A DNA stretch of 64,000 nt, taken from NCBI GenBank assembly GCA_965229885.1, contig CBDDJX010000003.1, positions 558,001 through 622,000 on the forward strand, given 5' to 3'. Under the pieces are notes generated by a model. The model was not told where the DNA came from. It worked only from the letters and a program-made list of their open reading frames with translations, and ran no database searches. Made by a program: the position numbers and the translations under genes. This DNA is from DATLLJ01 sp965229885. Its GTDB lineage: Bacteria; Acidobacteriota; Vicinamibacteria; Vicinamibacterales; CAVVIG01. Below are positions 51,447 through 64,000 of the stretch, piece after piece (within the stretch, counting starts at the first letter, position 1; each line of letters begins with the position of its first letter).

Positions 51447-52391
51447 CTACCGGTTCTGTCCCGTCGCGATGAATAATCCGGGGCCTTTCGCCATGGGATC
51501 CGACGGCAGCGAAACAACGCGTATCCGTTCGAAGCCGCTTTCACGCAACATGGCGGTCACGCGTTCATCCGAGAAGCCAAGCCACACGTGGCCCATCTGT
51601 TGACGATAGTTGTCACGATCGTGCGACAGCATGTCTGCGATGATCACGCGACCTTCCGGCTTGAGGACGCGCGCCACTTCGGCAAGTGCGCGCCCGGGGT
51701 CCGGCAGGTGATGTAACACCAGCATCAACGTCGCGGCATCAAGCTGGTCATCATCAATTGGAAGCGCTTCAAGCTCGCCGCGACGCAGATCGATGTTCTC
51801 GAACCCGTGCAGGCGCTTCTTTGCGGCCTGAAGCATCGCCGCCGAGGCGTCGACGGCCACGACCCGCCCGACGAAGGGCGCAAGCGCCGCGCTCACCTGG
51901 CCGGTTCCGCATCCGAGGTCGCCGACCGTCCAGTCCGCATCCGCGAGCGCCGCGAACGCGGCGAGCTGGAACCGATCGCCGAACAGCTCGTCGCGCAGCC
52001 GATCCCACTGTCCGGCCGACGACGAGAAGAAGGCCTGCGACGTCGTCCGTCGTTCGGCCAGCGCCGCTTGAAGGCGGCGTTGGTCCTCGGCCGCGGCCGG
52101 CGCCGGCCCGACCTGCTCGCGGACCAGGAGCCACAGCCGCCGTTGAGCCCCGTCCAGACCGTCTCTCGCCATCGTGTAGAGGCGGCTGGTCCCTTCGGCG
52201 CGCGACGTGATCCATCCTCCGTCGACGAGCGCTTTGAGGTGACGGCTGACGGTGGACTGCGGGAGCTGCGTGATGCCGCACAATTCCGACACCGTCAGCG
52301 CGTGGCGGTCGACGAGCAGCAGCAGACGGCTGCGGGTCGTGTCCGCAAGGGACGCGAGATGGTCGAGAATGGCCGGAGCGCGAGTATTCAT
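51447..52391 (-). CDS. ArsR-family HTH regulator fused to a SAM-dependent methyltransferase fold
   Basis: A 314-residue fusion. The N-terminal winged helix (HALTVSELCGITQLPQSTVS, then RHLKALVDGGWITSRAEGT) is followed by a class I methyltransferase domain with motif I VGDLGCGTGQVSAALAP, VVAVDASAAMLQAAKKRL and LVLHHLPDPGRALAEVARVL. There is no ArsR metal-binding Cys set. Fusions of this kind include SahR, a repressor of S-adenosylhomocysteine recycling genes. Position before ahcY supports such a role. ATG 52391 begins the HTH; a longer upstream frame crosses a poly-G tract and is rejected. Confidence 0.85.
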   Translation of the reverse strand: MNTRAPAILDHLASLADTTRSRLLLLVDRHALTVSELCGITQLPQSTVSRHLKALVDGGWITSRAEGTSRLYTMARDGLDGAQRRLWLLVREQVGPAPAAAEDQRRLQAALAERRTTSQAFFSSSAGQWDRLRDELFGDRFQLAAFAALADADWTVGDLGCGTGQVSAALAPFVGRVVAVDASAAMLQAAKKRLHGFENIDLRRGELEALPIDDDQLDAATLMLVLHHLPDPGRALAEVARVLKPEGRVIIADMLSHDRDNYRQQMGHVWLGFSDERVTAMLRESGFERIRVVSLPSDPMAKGPGLFIATGQNR

Positions 52392-52395
52392 CCGT

Positions 52396-53085
52396 CTAAC
52401 CGGATGAAAGGATACACCAATCAGGGGGGGGGGGGGGCGGCGTCGAGCAGATCCTGATGCCGGCGCCACTATTGGGCTGGCCGAGGCAGTACTGGGCGAT
52501 GGTCTGGCGCACGTCTACGCGCGCAGCCGCTTCGGCCCGCTCGTGTTCGATTGCAGACATCGTGCTGAACGCCTTGCCGATCAAATACTTGCCCACCAGG
52601 TTCTCGATGATGATGGTCAGCAGCTCGGGTTGGTTGAAGGCCGCGTAGGGTTGCACGAGCGGGTTCGAGACCGACGGAAACATGACGCGCTGCATCTCAG
52701 CCGCGTACAGGCCGCCGGCTGGCGTCGGCCCGGTCTTGAAGTCGAGGGTCGCGAGCAGCTCCTGAAGCCGATTGCGCTCCTTCACTTCGATTCTGAAGGT
52801 CGGCTGATCGGGCAGCTTGAGAAGGGGCCGTACTGGCGGCTGTTCCAGAGCCTTCCGGATGCGCTCCAGCGAGACCGGCAGATTCAGCGTTGTGGCCTCC
52901 TGGGCGTCCTCGGCCGAGGACGGAGCGGGCGTCCCGCCCGACGATGGTGATGACGGTTCCGGTGACGCTGGAGACGCCGGCGGTTCCTGGGCGGAGACGC
53001 CGCGTGTCATCAGCATCGCCGCAAACAGCAGAGTACAGAGGCACATAGGAATCGCCAACGCTACTAATCTAAGAGCGCGTTTCAA
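52396..53085 (-). CDS. secreted hypothetical protein whose start lies in a miniature IS
   Basis: A 229-residue frame has a signal-peptide-like N-terminus (LVALAIPMCLCTLLFAAMLM ... GVSAQ) and a Pro/Ser-rich linker. A helical domain follows (PVSLERIRKALEQPP ... VEVKERNRLQELLATLDF-like and ELLTIIIENLVGKYLIGKAF). The C-terminus is Pro-rich because a 14-base G tract encodes it. The TTG start at 53085 falls inside the inverted repeat of the element at 53074-53275; an internal ATG at 53046 is the alternative. Function unknown. Confidence 0.55.
   Translation of the reverse strand: MKRALRLVALAIPMCLCTLLFAAMLMTRGVSAQEPPASPASPEPSSPSSGGTPAPSSAEDAQEATTLNLPVSLERIRKALEQPPVRPLLKLPDQPTFRIEVKERNRLQELLATLDFKTGPTPAGGLYAAEMQRVMFPSVSNPLVQPYAAFNQPELLTIIIENLVGKYLIGKAFSTMSAIEHERAEAAARVDVRQTIAQYCLGQPNSGAGIRICSTPPPPPPDWCILSSG
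52424..52437. repeat. homopolymer of 14 G
   Basis: Fourteen consecutive G on the plus strand encode the Pro run near the C-terminus of the secreted protein (minus strand). They lie about 35 bases upstream of the ArsR-methyltransferase start. Such a tract is prone to length change. Confidence 0.9.
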
Positions 53086-53275
53086 AACTCATGACAGCCC
53101 CGCGGGCACCGGCATGGCCGGCGGCCGATTCCCGACCGGGCCATGCTGACCGGCATCCTGTTCGTACTGCGCTCGGGCATTCCGTGGCAGATACTGCCGA
53201 AGCAGATGGGCTGCGGCTCGGGCAGCACTGCTGGAACTATCTCAAAGCCAAGAAGACAGTGTTTTGAAACGCGCT
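53074..53275 (+). mobile_element. 202-base miniature element derived from an IS5-family insertion sequence
   Basis: Perfect 15-base inverted repeats AGCGCGTTTCAAAAC bound the element (53074-53088 and 53261-53275). CTAAG flanks both sides, consistent with the YTAR target duplication of IS5. Inside is only the start of a transposase (DRAMLTGILFVLRSGIPWQI, LPKQMGCGSG), then the right end. It is a non-autonomous, MITE-like deletion derivative. It separates the secreted protein gene from the frameshifted regulator and supplies the former's first codons. Confidence 0.85.
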
Positions 53276-54366
53276 CTAAGGATCGCACGACTCGCGCCAC
53301 CGGAACCGGGGATTGTCAGCGTCGGCGAGCGCCTCGGCACCTACGCTTCAACGGTGAAGTGGCCGAAGATGATTGACGAACGTTAATCCATACATGTAGA
53401 TTTATAGATGCGAGAGAGGCCTCGACGTTGTACCGGCCTCTCGGCGACGAGGGGCGCCTCCGGCTGCTGCGCGTACTCGCGCGCGAGCGGCTGAATGTCA
53501 CGGAGCTGACCGGCGTCCTGGGCCTGGCGCAATCCGGCGTGTCCCGCCATCTTGGCCTCCTTAAGGACGCCGGGCTCGTCCAGGAAGAGTTTAGGACGGG
53601 GGCTACAGCTACTACCGCCTGGCGCCGCCGCTTGCCACTGGAAGCCCTGGAAGTAGTGTCGGCGACAACCCTCTCCGCGCGATGCTCGATCGGCAGTTCG
53701 CGGCCGCCGCCGACGACCCGATACTGCGCGCCGACGATGCACGGCTCCATGAAGTGCTGCGGCTGAGGAAGGAAAACTTCGAGACGCATGCCGGCCCCGA
53801 CACCCGCGACGCGCGGCAGCTGGTGCCGGGCCGGAGCTGGGCGGCGTGGTCGCGGGCCCTCGGCATGCTGCTGCCGCCCCTCAAGGTCGCCGACCTCGGA
53901 TGCGGCGAAGGGTACCTGACGATGGAGGCCGCACGCTGGGCGGCGCGCGTCATCGCCGTGGACCGTTCAGAAGCGGTGTTGCGGCGGGCGCGCGGCTTTG
54001 CCGAACGGCGGCGCATCACCAACGTCGTCTGGAAACGCGGTGAGCTGGAGCATCTGCCGATCGGTGACGAACAGGTCGACGTGGTCATGCTGTCGCAGGC
54101 GCTCCACCATGCAGAGCAGCCGGCGCGTGCCGTCGCGGAGGCCGCACGCATCACCGCGCCGGGCGGACGCGTGGTCGTGCTCGATCTGAGAACCCACCAC
54201 GAAACGTGGGTGCACAACAAACTGGGCGATCGGGTACTGGGATTCTCCGATGTCGAGCTCAAACGCATGTTGACATCGGTCGGACTGCGAGACGTGCGCG
54301 TCGGTGTGGGCGCAAGGAAGACCGGCGATCCATTTACCGTGCTCCTGGCTTCCGGAACAAAACCAA

Positions 54367-58208
<3,842 letters not shown>

Positions 58209-58212
<4 letters not shown>

Positions 58213-59063
58213 GTCTCGTCAGTCGTTGCGACAGGCCTCGATCGATCGCTCACCCACTGACTCCACGATCCCGGATACAGCTTCGCGCCTGACACGCCCG
58301 CGTGCTCGAGCGCCAGCAGGTTGTGGCACGCCTGGACTCCCGATCCGCAGTAGGAGACGATGTGCTCGGGCACGACGCCATCGATGTAGGGGGCCAGTTG
58401 CGCGCGCAGGTCTTCGGGCGTGCGGAATGTGCCGTGCTCATCGATATTCCACTGAAAAAAGTAGCTCATTGCGCCCGGAATGTGTCCGGCAACAGGGTCC
58501 ATCGGTTCGACCTCGCCGCGATAGCGCTCCGGCGCCCGCGCGTCGATCAGCCGCCAGTCGCCGTCGCGTGCGTGCGCCGACACTTCATCGATGCCGATCG
58601 TCATGTCCCGGCGCGGCGCCGCGTGAAACTCGGCCGCCTCGCGCGGCTCCGCAGCGACCGACGCTGGACGCCCCTCCGCCACCCATCTGGCGAACCCGCC
58701 GTCCAGCACGGCAACGGCCTCGTGGCCAAGCCAGCGCAACAACCACCACAGGCGGCTGGCGAACATGCCGTTGTCCTGATCGTACGCAACGACCTGCTTA
58801 CCGGCTGAGATGCCGAAGCGACCGAACGTCCGGGCGGGCGCGGCGACGCCAGGGAGTGGATGGCGTCCATTCGTGCCGGTTCTGGGCCCCGACAGGTCGC
58901 GATCAAGATCCGCATACGCCGCGCCTGGGATGTGCCCGGCTTTCCACTCTCGCTCGCCCCACGCCGCATCATCGAGCTTGAAACGGCAGTCCACGACGGC
59001 CCACAAGGGGTCGTCGAGTCGCGCCGCCAGGACGTCGGTCGAGATCAGTGTTTTGAATGCCAT
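58209..59063 (-). CDS. sseA: 3-mercaptopyruvate/thiosulfate sulfurtransferase
   Basis: A 284-residue two-domain rhodanese. The catalytic Cys is in HIVSYCGSGVQACHNLLALE; a loop CGSGV is closer to mercaptopyruvate sulfurtransferase (CGTGV/CGSGV) than to rhodanese (CRKGV). Other conserved parts are HIPGAAYADLDRDLSGP, VVAYDQDNGMFASRLWWLLR and HIPGAMSYFF. It converges on metH with a 4-base overlap of stop regions, so sulfur metabolism genes cluster here. It is probably cytoplasmic, with no signal peptide. Confidence 0.9.
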
Positions 59064-59105
59064 GAAAGCCGCGCGTCAACGTGCATTGTAGAATAGTCCG
59101 CACCT

Positions 59106-60815
<1,710 letters not shown>

Positions 60816-61412
60816 GTGGAATATCACATCAAGCAGTACGACCTCGAGCAGGGCGCGCTCGAGATTCAGTACATGGAGGAATTCTTCGGCGAGTTTCCAC
60901 GGAAAAAAATGGCCACGGAAATCGTTCGTCGCCTATCGGGCCGCGCGCATCTGATTCTGCTCGCCACGGCGCCGCTGCCGGACGACACTGGCACGGTCGT
61001 GCCGGTGTCGTTCAAAGTCGCGCATGAAATCTGCGTGCCGGAGACCGAGCCGAAGCTCGTCGATCTCGTGAACCGCCTGCGGGACGAGGTGCAGTTTGCC
61101 GCACGCCGGGTGCTGTACAGCTGGATCGGCGGCACACGCCGGGACTGGCGCGGTCAGGGATTTTTTCGGGCGCTCACCGAGCAGCAGGAACTCTGGGCGG
61201 TCGAGCAGGGTTTTGACGAAATCATCGTGAAGACCAAGAATAAGTTTTACGACATGCGTGGGACGCTCGATCATCTCCGGTTCCAGGTCGTCAAGTACGA
61301 GCGCCACCAGGGCGACAACGAAGAATCGAAGGTGTACCTGAGCAAGCGGCTGCAGGCCGAAATGGTCAGGAGACATCGCAGCGCTCGAACCGTTGTCCAG
61401 ATTCCGACGTAA
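60816..61412 (+). CDS. GNAT-family N-acetyltransferase
   Basis: A 198-residue protein begins with GTG directly after the glnS stop, implying coupled translation. The acetyl-CoA-binding segment is WIGGTRRDWRGQGFFRALTE (R-x-x-G-x-G/A type), followed by QGFDEIIVKTKNKFYDMRGT and HLRFQVVKYER. The N-terminal half (EYHIKQYDLEQGALEIQYME) is extended relative to typical GNAT proteins. Substrate unknown; position suggests a translation-linked or small-molecule target, but this is weak. Confidence 0.78.
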   Translation: MEYHIKQYDLEQGALEIQYMEEFFGEFPRKKMATEIVRRLSGRAHLILLATAPLPDDTGTVVPVSFKVAHEICVPETEPKLVDLVNRLRDEVQFAARRVLYSWIGGTRRDWRGQGFFRALTEQQELWAVEQGFDEIIVKTKNKFYDMRGTLDHLRFQVVKYERHQGDNEESKVYLSKRLQAEMVRRHRSARTVVQIPT

Positions 61413-61490
61413 CTTGAAGCGAGCGGCAGCTCGAAACGCCTTGGGCAGACTGCAGCTTGCGCCGGGCTTCTTATTGGCGCGCGGCGACCG

Positions 61491-61841
61491 TCATGCGAAA
61501 TTCCAAAGTGTGTACCCGGCTACCGCGGTGCCCACGAGCGCGGCGCCGTAGCAGAGGATCGCGATCAGCACCGTCAGATGGGACAGCTGCAGGACGTCGT
61601 AGAGCGTGTAGCGGAACCGGTGGGCCCAGTGAAAGAGCGGAAATGAGATCAGGACGAAGAGATACAGGCGCACGACCGGATGCTGCACGAGCGCCCGCAG
61701 CGCCTCGAAGCTGGGCGCGTCCAGCCACCCCAGGGGGAAGGCAAGGCCGCTCAAGAACATGTGGACAGGAAACAGGAAGGCGGCGATCGTTCCGCCCACG
61801 CTGAACACCCCCCACATCAACGGCGTGAACCGTCCGCTCAC
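61491..61841 (-). CDS. frdD: fumarate reductase membrane anchor subunit D
   Basis: A 116-residue protein has three transmembrane helices (LMWGVFSVGGTIAAFLFPVH, VRLYLFVLISFPLFHWAHRF and VLIAILCYGAALVGTAVAGY). Length and the helix-2 HxxHRFRY pattern match FrdD of the E. coli-type fumarate reductase, which anchors FrdAB and binds quinone. It ends the frdABCD operon, 3 bases after frdC. Confidence 0.85.
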   Translation of the reverse strand: MSGRFTPLMWGVFSVGGTIAAFLFPVHMFLSGLAFPLGWLDAPSFEALRALVQHPVVRLYLFVLISFPLFHWAHRFRYTLYDVLQLSHLTVLIAILCYGAALVGTAVAGYTLWNFA

Positions 61842-61844
61842 TTT

Positions 61845-62264
61845 TTACCCTCGCAGGAAAATCCAGGCGATGATGCCTGAAAGCAGCACCCAGGCGACAT
61901 ATTGCGAGCCGATAATAATCCCGGCCGGCACCTTCTTCCCTCTCACGCGCACGGCCACAGCCGCCGGGGCTGCGTTGAACCAGGTGATCGTGTGGAAGAG
62001 AACAAATACGAGCGCAACGGCATTAAGAGTCAGCATCAGCGACGTCTGGAGCCGTCCGATGAACTGCGCGTACGCGTCGGGGCCTTCGGCCAGGGCCTGG
62101 AGCAGGTACATAAGCTGGACTGCGAACAAGGCCACGAACACGCTCGTGACCTCACGCAGGACGAACTTCACGTAGGCGGGGTTCTTCAGCCACCACCATA
62201 CCGACATCGGACGCCGGTACCACCTGGGATGGTACGGCGTGTAGTGCGCGCGGTCGTCGATCAC
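61845..62264 (-). CDS. frdC: fumarate reductase membrane anchor subunit C
   Basis: A 139-residue protein with three transmembrane helices. The N-terminal YTPYHPRWYRRPMSVWWWLK is diagnostic for FrdC, and FLFHTITWFNAAP-like (VLFHTITWFNAAPAAV) matches the quinone-site helix. GTG 62264 forms a GTGA overlap with the frdB stop, which fixes the start. With FrdD it forms the anchor without haem b, as in E. coli. Confidence 0.88.
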   Translation of the reverse strand: MIDDRAHYTPYHPRWYRRPMSVWWWLKNPAYVKFVLREVTSVFVALFAVQLMYLLQALAEGPDAYAQFIGRLQTSLMLTLNAVALVFVLFHTITWFNAAPAAVAVRVRGKKVPAGIIIGSQYVAWVLLSGIIAWIFLRG

Positions 62265-63022
62265 GTCGTTTCCCAAGGCATCACAAAAGACTTCAGCGCG
62301 GCAAGCGCACCTGTCAGCTTGAACTGCTGGATGGCACCGGCCGGGTCCACGTGCTTGGGGCACACTTGGGTGCACTCGCCCACAAACGTGCAACCCCACA
62401 TGCCGGCATGGTCAGAGAGAATCTTCAATCGTTCCTTCGCTCCCTCGTCCCGAGAGTCCAGGTTATAACGCTGGGCCAGCGCGATCGCCGCCGGTCCGAC
62501 GAAACCAGACTCCAATCCGACGACGGGACACGCTGAGTAGCACAGCATGCAGTTGATACACTGACTGAACTGCTTGTAAACGTCCAGCTCCTCGGGAGTC
62601 TGCAAGTACTCCCCCTTCTCGGCGGGCCAGACCTCGTCGCGGATGATCCAGGGCTTGACGCTGGTGAGCTTTCGCAGGAAGTCCGTGATGTCCACGATCA
62701 GGTCGCGCATGATGGGGAAATAGTTCAACGGTTCCACACGGATGGGACCCGGCAGGAAATCCGACAGGAACGCCGCGCACGTCAGCTTCGGCTGGCCGTT
62801 GACCATCATGCCGCAACTCCCGCAGACGCCCATCCGGCACGACCAGCGGAACGAGAGCGACCCATCTAGCCGATCCTTGATGTGATTCAACGCATCGAGT
62901 ACGACCCAGTCTTCTCGAAACGGCACTTCGTAGGTCTGGAAGGCCGGTTTCTCGTCCTTTTCGGGGCGATACCGGCTGACGTCCAGTGTGACAGTAGGTG
63001 GCATGTGTCGCTCATCTCCCAT
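62261..63022 (-). CDS. frdB: fumarate reductase/succinate dehydrogenase iron-sulfur subunit
   Basis: A 253-residue protein with three clusters. The 2Fe-2S ligands are in SCRMGVCGSCGMMVNGQPKL with a later TC. The 4Fe-4S ligands are in QCINCMLCYSACPVVG. The 3Fe-4S ligands are in CTFVGECTQVCPKHVDP. Electrons pass between FrdA flavin and the membrane quinone. ATG 63022 overlaps the frdA stop region; ATG 63004 (MPPTVTLDVSRYRP), with GGGAG upstream, is equally possible. Confidence 0.93.
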   Translation of the reverse strand: MGDERHMPPTVTLDVSRYRPEKDEKPAFQTYEVPFREDWVVLDALNHIKDRLDGSLSFRWSCRMGVCGSCGMMVNGQPKLTCAAFLSDFLPGPIRVEPLNYFPIMRDLIVDITDFLRKLTSVKPWIIRDEVWPAEKGEYLQTPEELDVYKQFSQCINCMLCYSACPVVGLESGFVGPAAIALAQRYNLDSRDEGAKERLKILSDHAGMWGCTFVGECTQVCPKHVDPAGAIQQFKLTGALAALKSFVMPWETT

Positions 63023-64000
63023 AGACGCGCTCGCCCGGGGGCCAACGCGTGATCGTGACCGGCAAGTGCTGAATCCGCGGCGAACCGTCCGCGGCCCGAT
63101 AGGCTAGCGAGTGCGCGAGAAAGTGTTGGTCGTCCCGCTCCGGATGGTCGGTGCGCTGATGGGACCCACGCGACTCCTGGCGCTCAAGCGCGGACCCGAC
63201 GATCACCTGAGCCAGGTCCAGCATGTAGGAGAGCTCCAGCGCCGAAGTCAGCTCGGTATTGAAGGTGTAGCTATGGTCCTCCAGCTTGAGGTCGAGAAAT
63301 CGTTCCTGGAGTTGCTGCAGCTGTGACACCGCCTGTTGAAGAGCGCGTGCGTCGCGATAGATGCCCGCACTCTGCTCCATGGTTTCCTGCATCGCCTGTC
63401 GCAGGGTCGCGATCGACTCCTTCCCGCCGGTCTTGAACAGAAACTGCCGCTCCAGCCGCCGCTGCTCGTCCTCGGCCTGAGCCAGAACGGCCCGATTCGT
63501 TTCTCCTCGACCGGCAGCGAACGCTGCGGCGGCCTTGCCGGACCGGGCGCCGAACACCAGAAGTTCGGTCAGTGAGTTCGATCCCAACCGATTCGCCCCA
63601 TTGATGCTCACGCATGCGGCTTCCCCCGCTGCATACAGCCCCGGCAAAGGCGTAGCTCCATGGATGTCGGTATGGATGCCCCCCATCACGTAGTGAACGA
63701 CCGGCCGGACCGGAATCATGGCCTTGACTGGATCCAGTCCCGCGTACTTAAGGCACAGCTCGCGAACGAAGGGAATCTTCTTATCAATGACCGCTTCACC
63801 CAGATGGCGGATGTCGAGGTGGACGTAATCGCCATACGGGCCCTTGATCGTGCGCCCTTTCTTCTGCTCCTGCATGAACGCCTGCGAGAGCCGGTCGCGC
63901 GGACCGAGCTCCATCGACCGCAACACCGGCTTGGGCTGGGGGGTCCCGAGGTCGTAATCCTGGAGGTACCGATACCCGTCCTTGTTGAGCAGCCATCCGC
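63012..64000 (-). CDS. frdA: fumarate reductase/succinate dehydrogenase flavoprotein subunit (C-terminal part)
   Basis: About 329 residues of FrdA; the start lies beyond the right edge. Visible are the substrate site MIPVRPVVHYVMGGIHTDIH (catalytic His/Arg region), the FAD contact GLYAAGEAACVSINGANRLG with SNSLTELLVFG, and the helical C-terminal domain. The last residues (TITRWPPGERVYGR) are typical of FrdA. The N-terminal FAD domain, with the covalent-flavin His, is not in the window. The anchors argue for an FrdABCD-type enzyme, which may run in either direction. Confidence 0.93.
   Translation of the reverse strand, partial: GWLLNKDGYRYLQDYDLGTPQPKPVLRSMELGPRDRLSQAFMQEQKKGRTIKGPYGDYVHLDIRHLGEAVIDKKIPFVRELCLKYAGLDPVKAMIPVRPVVHYVMGGIHTDIHGATPLPGLYAAGEAACVSINGANRLGSNSLTELLVFGARSGKAAAAFAAGRGETNRAVLAQAEDEQRRLERQFLFKTGGKESIATLRQAMQETMEQSAGIYRDARALQQAVSQLQQLQERFLDLKLEDHSYTFNTELTSALELSYMLDLAQVIVGSALERQESRGSHQRTDHPERDDQHFLAHSLAYRAADGSPRIQHLPVTITRWPPGERVYGR

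Overview
The window is high-GC DNA from a Gram-negative bacterium. It carries genes for lipid A (lpxK, waaA, an LpxL/HtrB-type acyltransferase) and for heptose-containing inner core LPS (hldA/hldE-type enzymes, gmhB, two heptosyltransferases). It also has a quinol:fumarate reductase/succinate dehydrogenase operon and a PQQ biosynthesis operon. Several proteins without a firm name (cytochrome c-copper monooxygenase fusions, REC-PilZ proteins, a secreted protein split by insertion sequences) are of kinds I associate with soil Acidobacteriota, especially Vicinamibacteria. That placement is an inference; no rRNA or other decisive marker is present.

Layout. 1-5.9 kb is a decayed stretch: an esterase, an amidohydrolase tail, a small lipoprotein, a serine-recombinase tail, an intact L-2-hydroxyglutarate oxidase-like gene and a broken REC-PilZ gene. 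5.9-11.9 kb (minus) is a compact housekeeping run: holB, ricT-like, pdxA, smpB, a DegT aminotransferase, a YdcF/DUF218 protein and rfbD, most joined by 4-17 base overlaps. 12.0-13.6 kb holds a small conserved gene and a dead IS630 copy, next to tRNA-Asp and tRNA-Val. 13.8-18.6 kb (minus) is the heptose/LPS core cluster, with a palindromic repeat inside the waaF reading frame. nadE follows, then lipid A genes (lpxL-like, lpxK, waaA; minus) and glycolysis plus secretion (gapA, pgk, tpiA, secG, tRNA-Leu; plus).

27.3-28.5 kb is another decayed insertion zone after tRNA-Leu. 28.7-35.8 kb is the pqqABCDE operon, continued by an ABC-2 transporter and an S9-family peptidase through stop/start overlaps. 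36-43 kb contains a lipoprotein, gene remnants, two divergent near-identical genes for cytochrome c fused to PHM-like copper monooxygenase domains, and a membrane glycosyltransferase killed by one nonsense codon. tadA and tRNA-Ser lead into 44.3-49 kb. There three IS3-family elements, one nested in another, lie in a secreted-protein gene whose frame can be rejoined across one of them.

49-59 kb carries the S-adenosylmethionine cycle: ahcY and metH, each beside an ArsR-type HTH fused to a methyltransferase fold, one of them frameshifted. A 202 bp IS5-type miniature element lies between them. The window ends with sseA, glnS, a GNAT acetyltransferase and frdDCBA (minus), with frdA running off the right edge.
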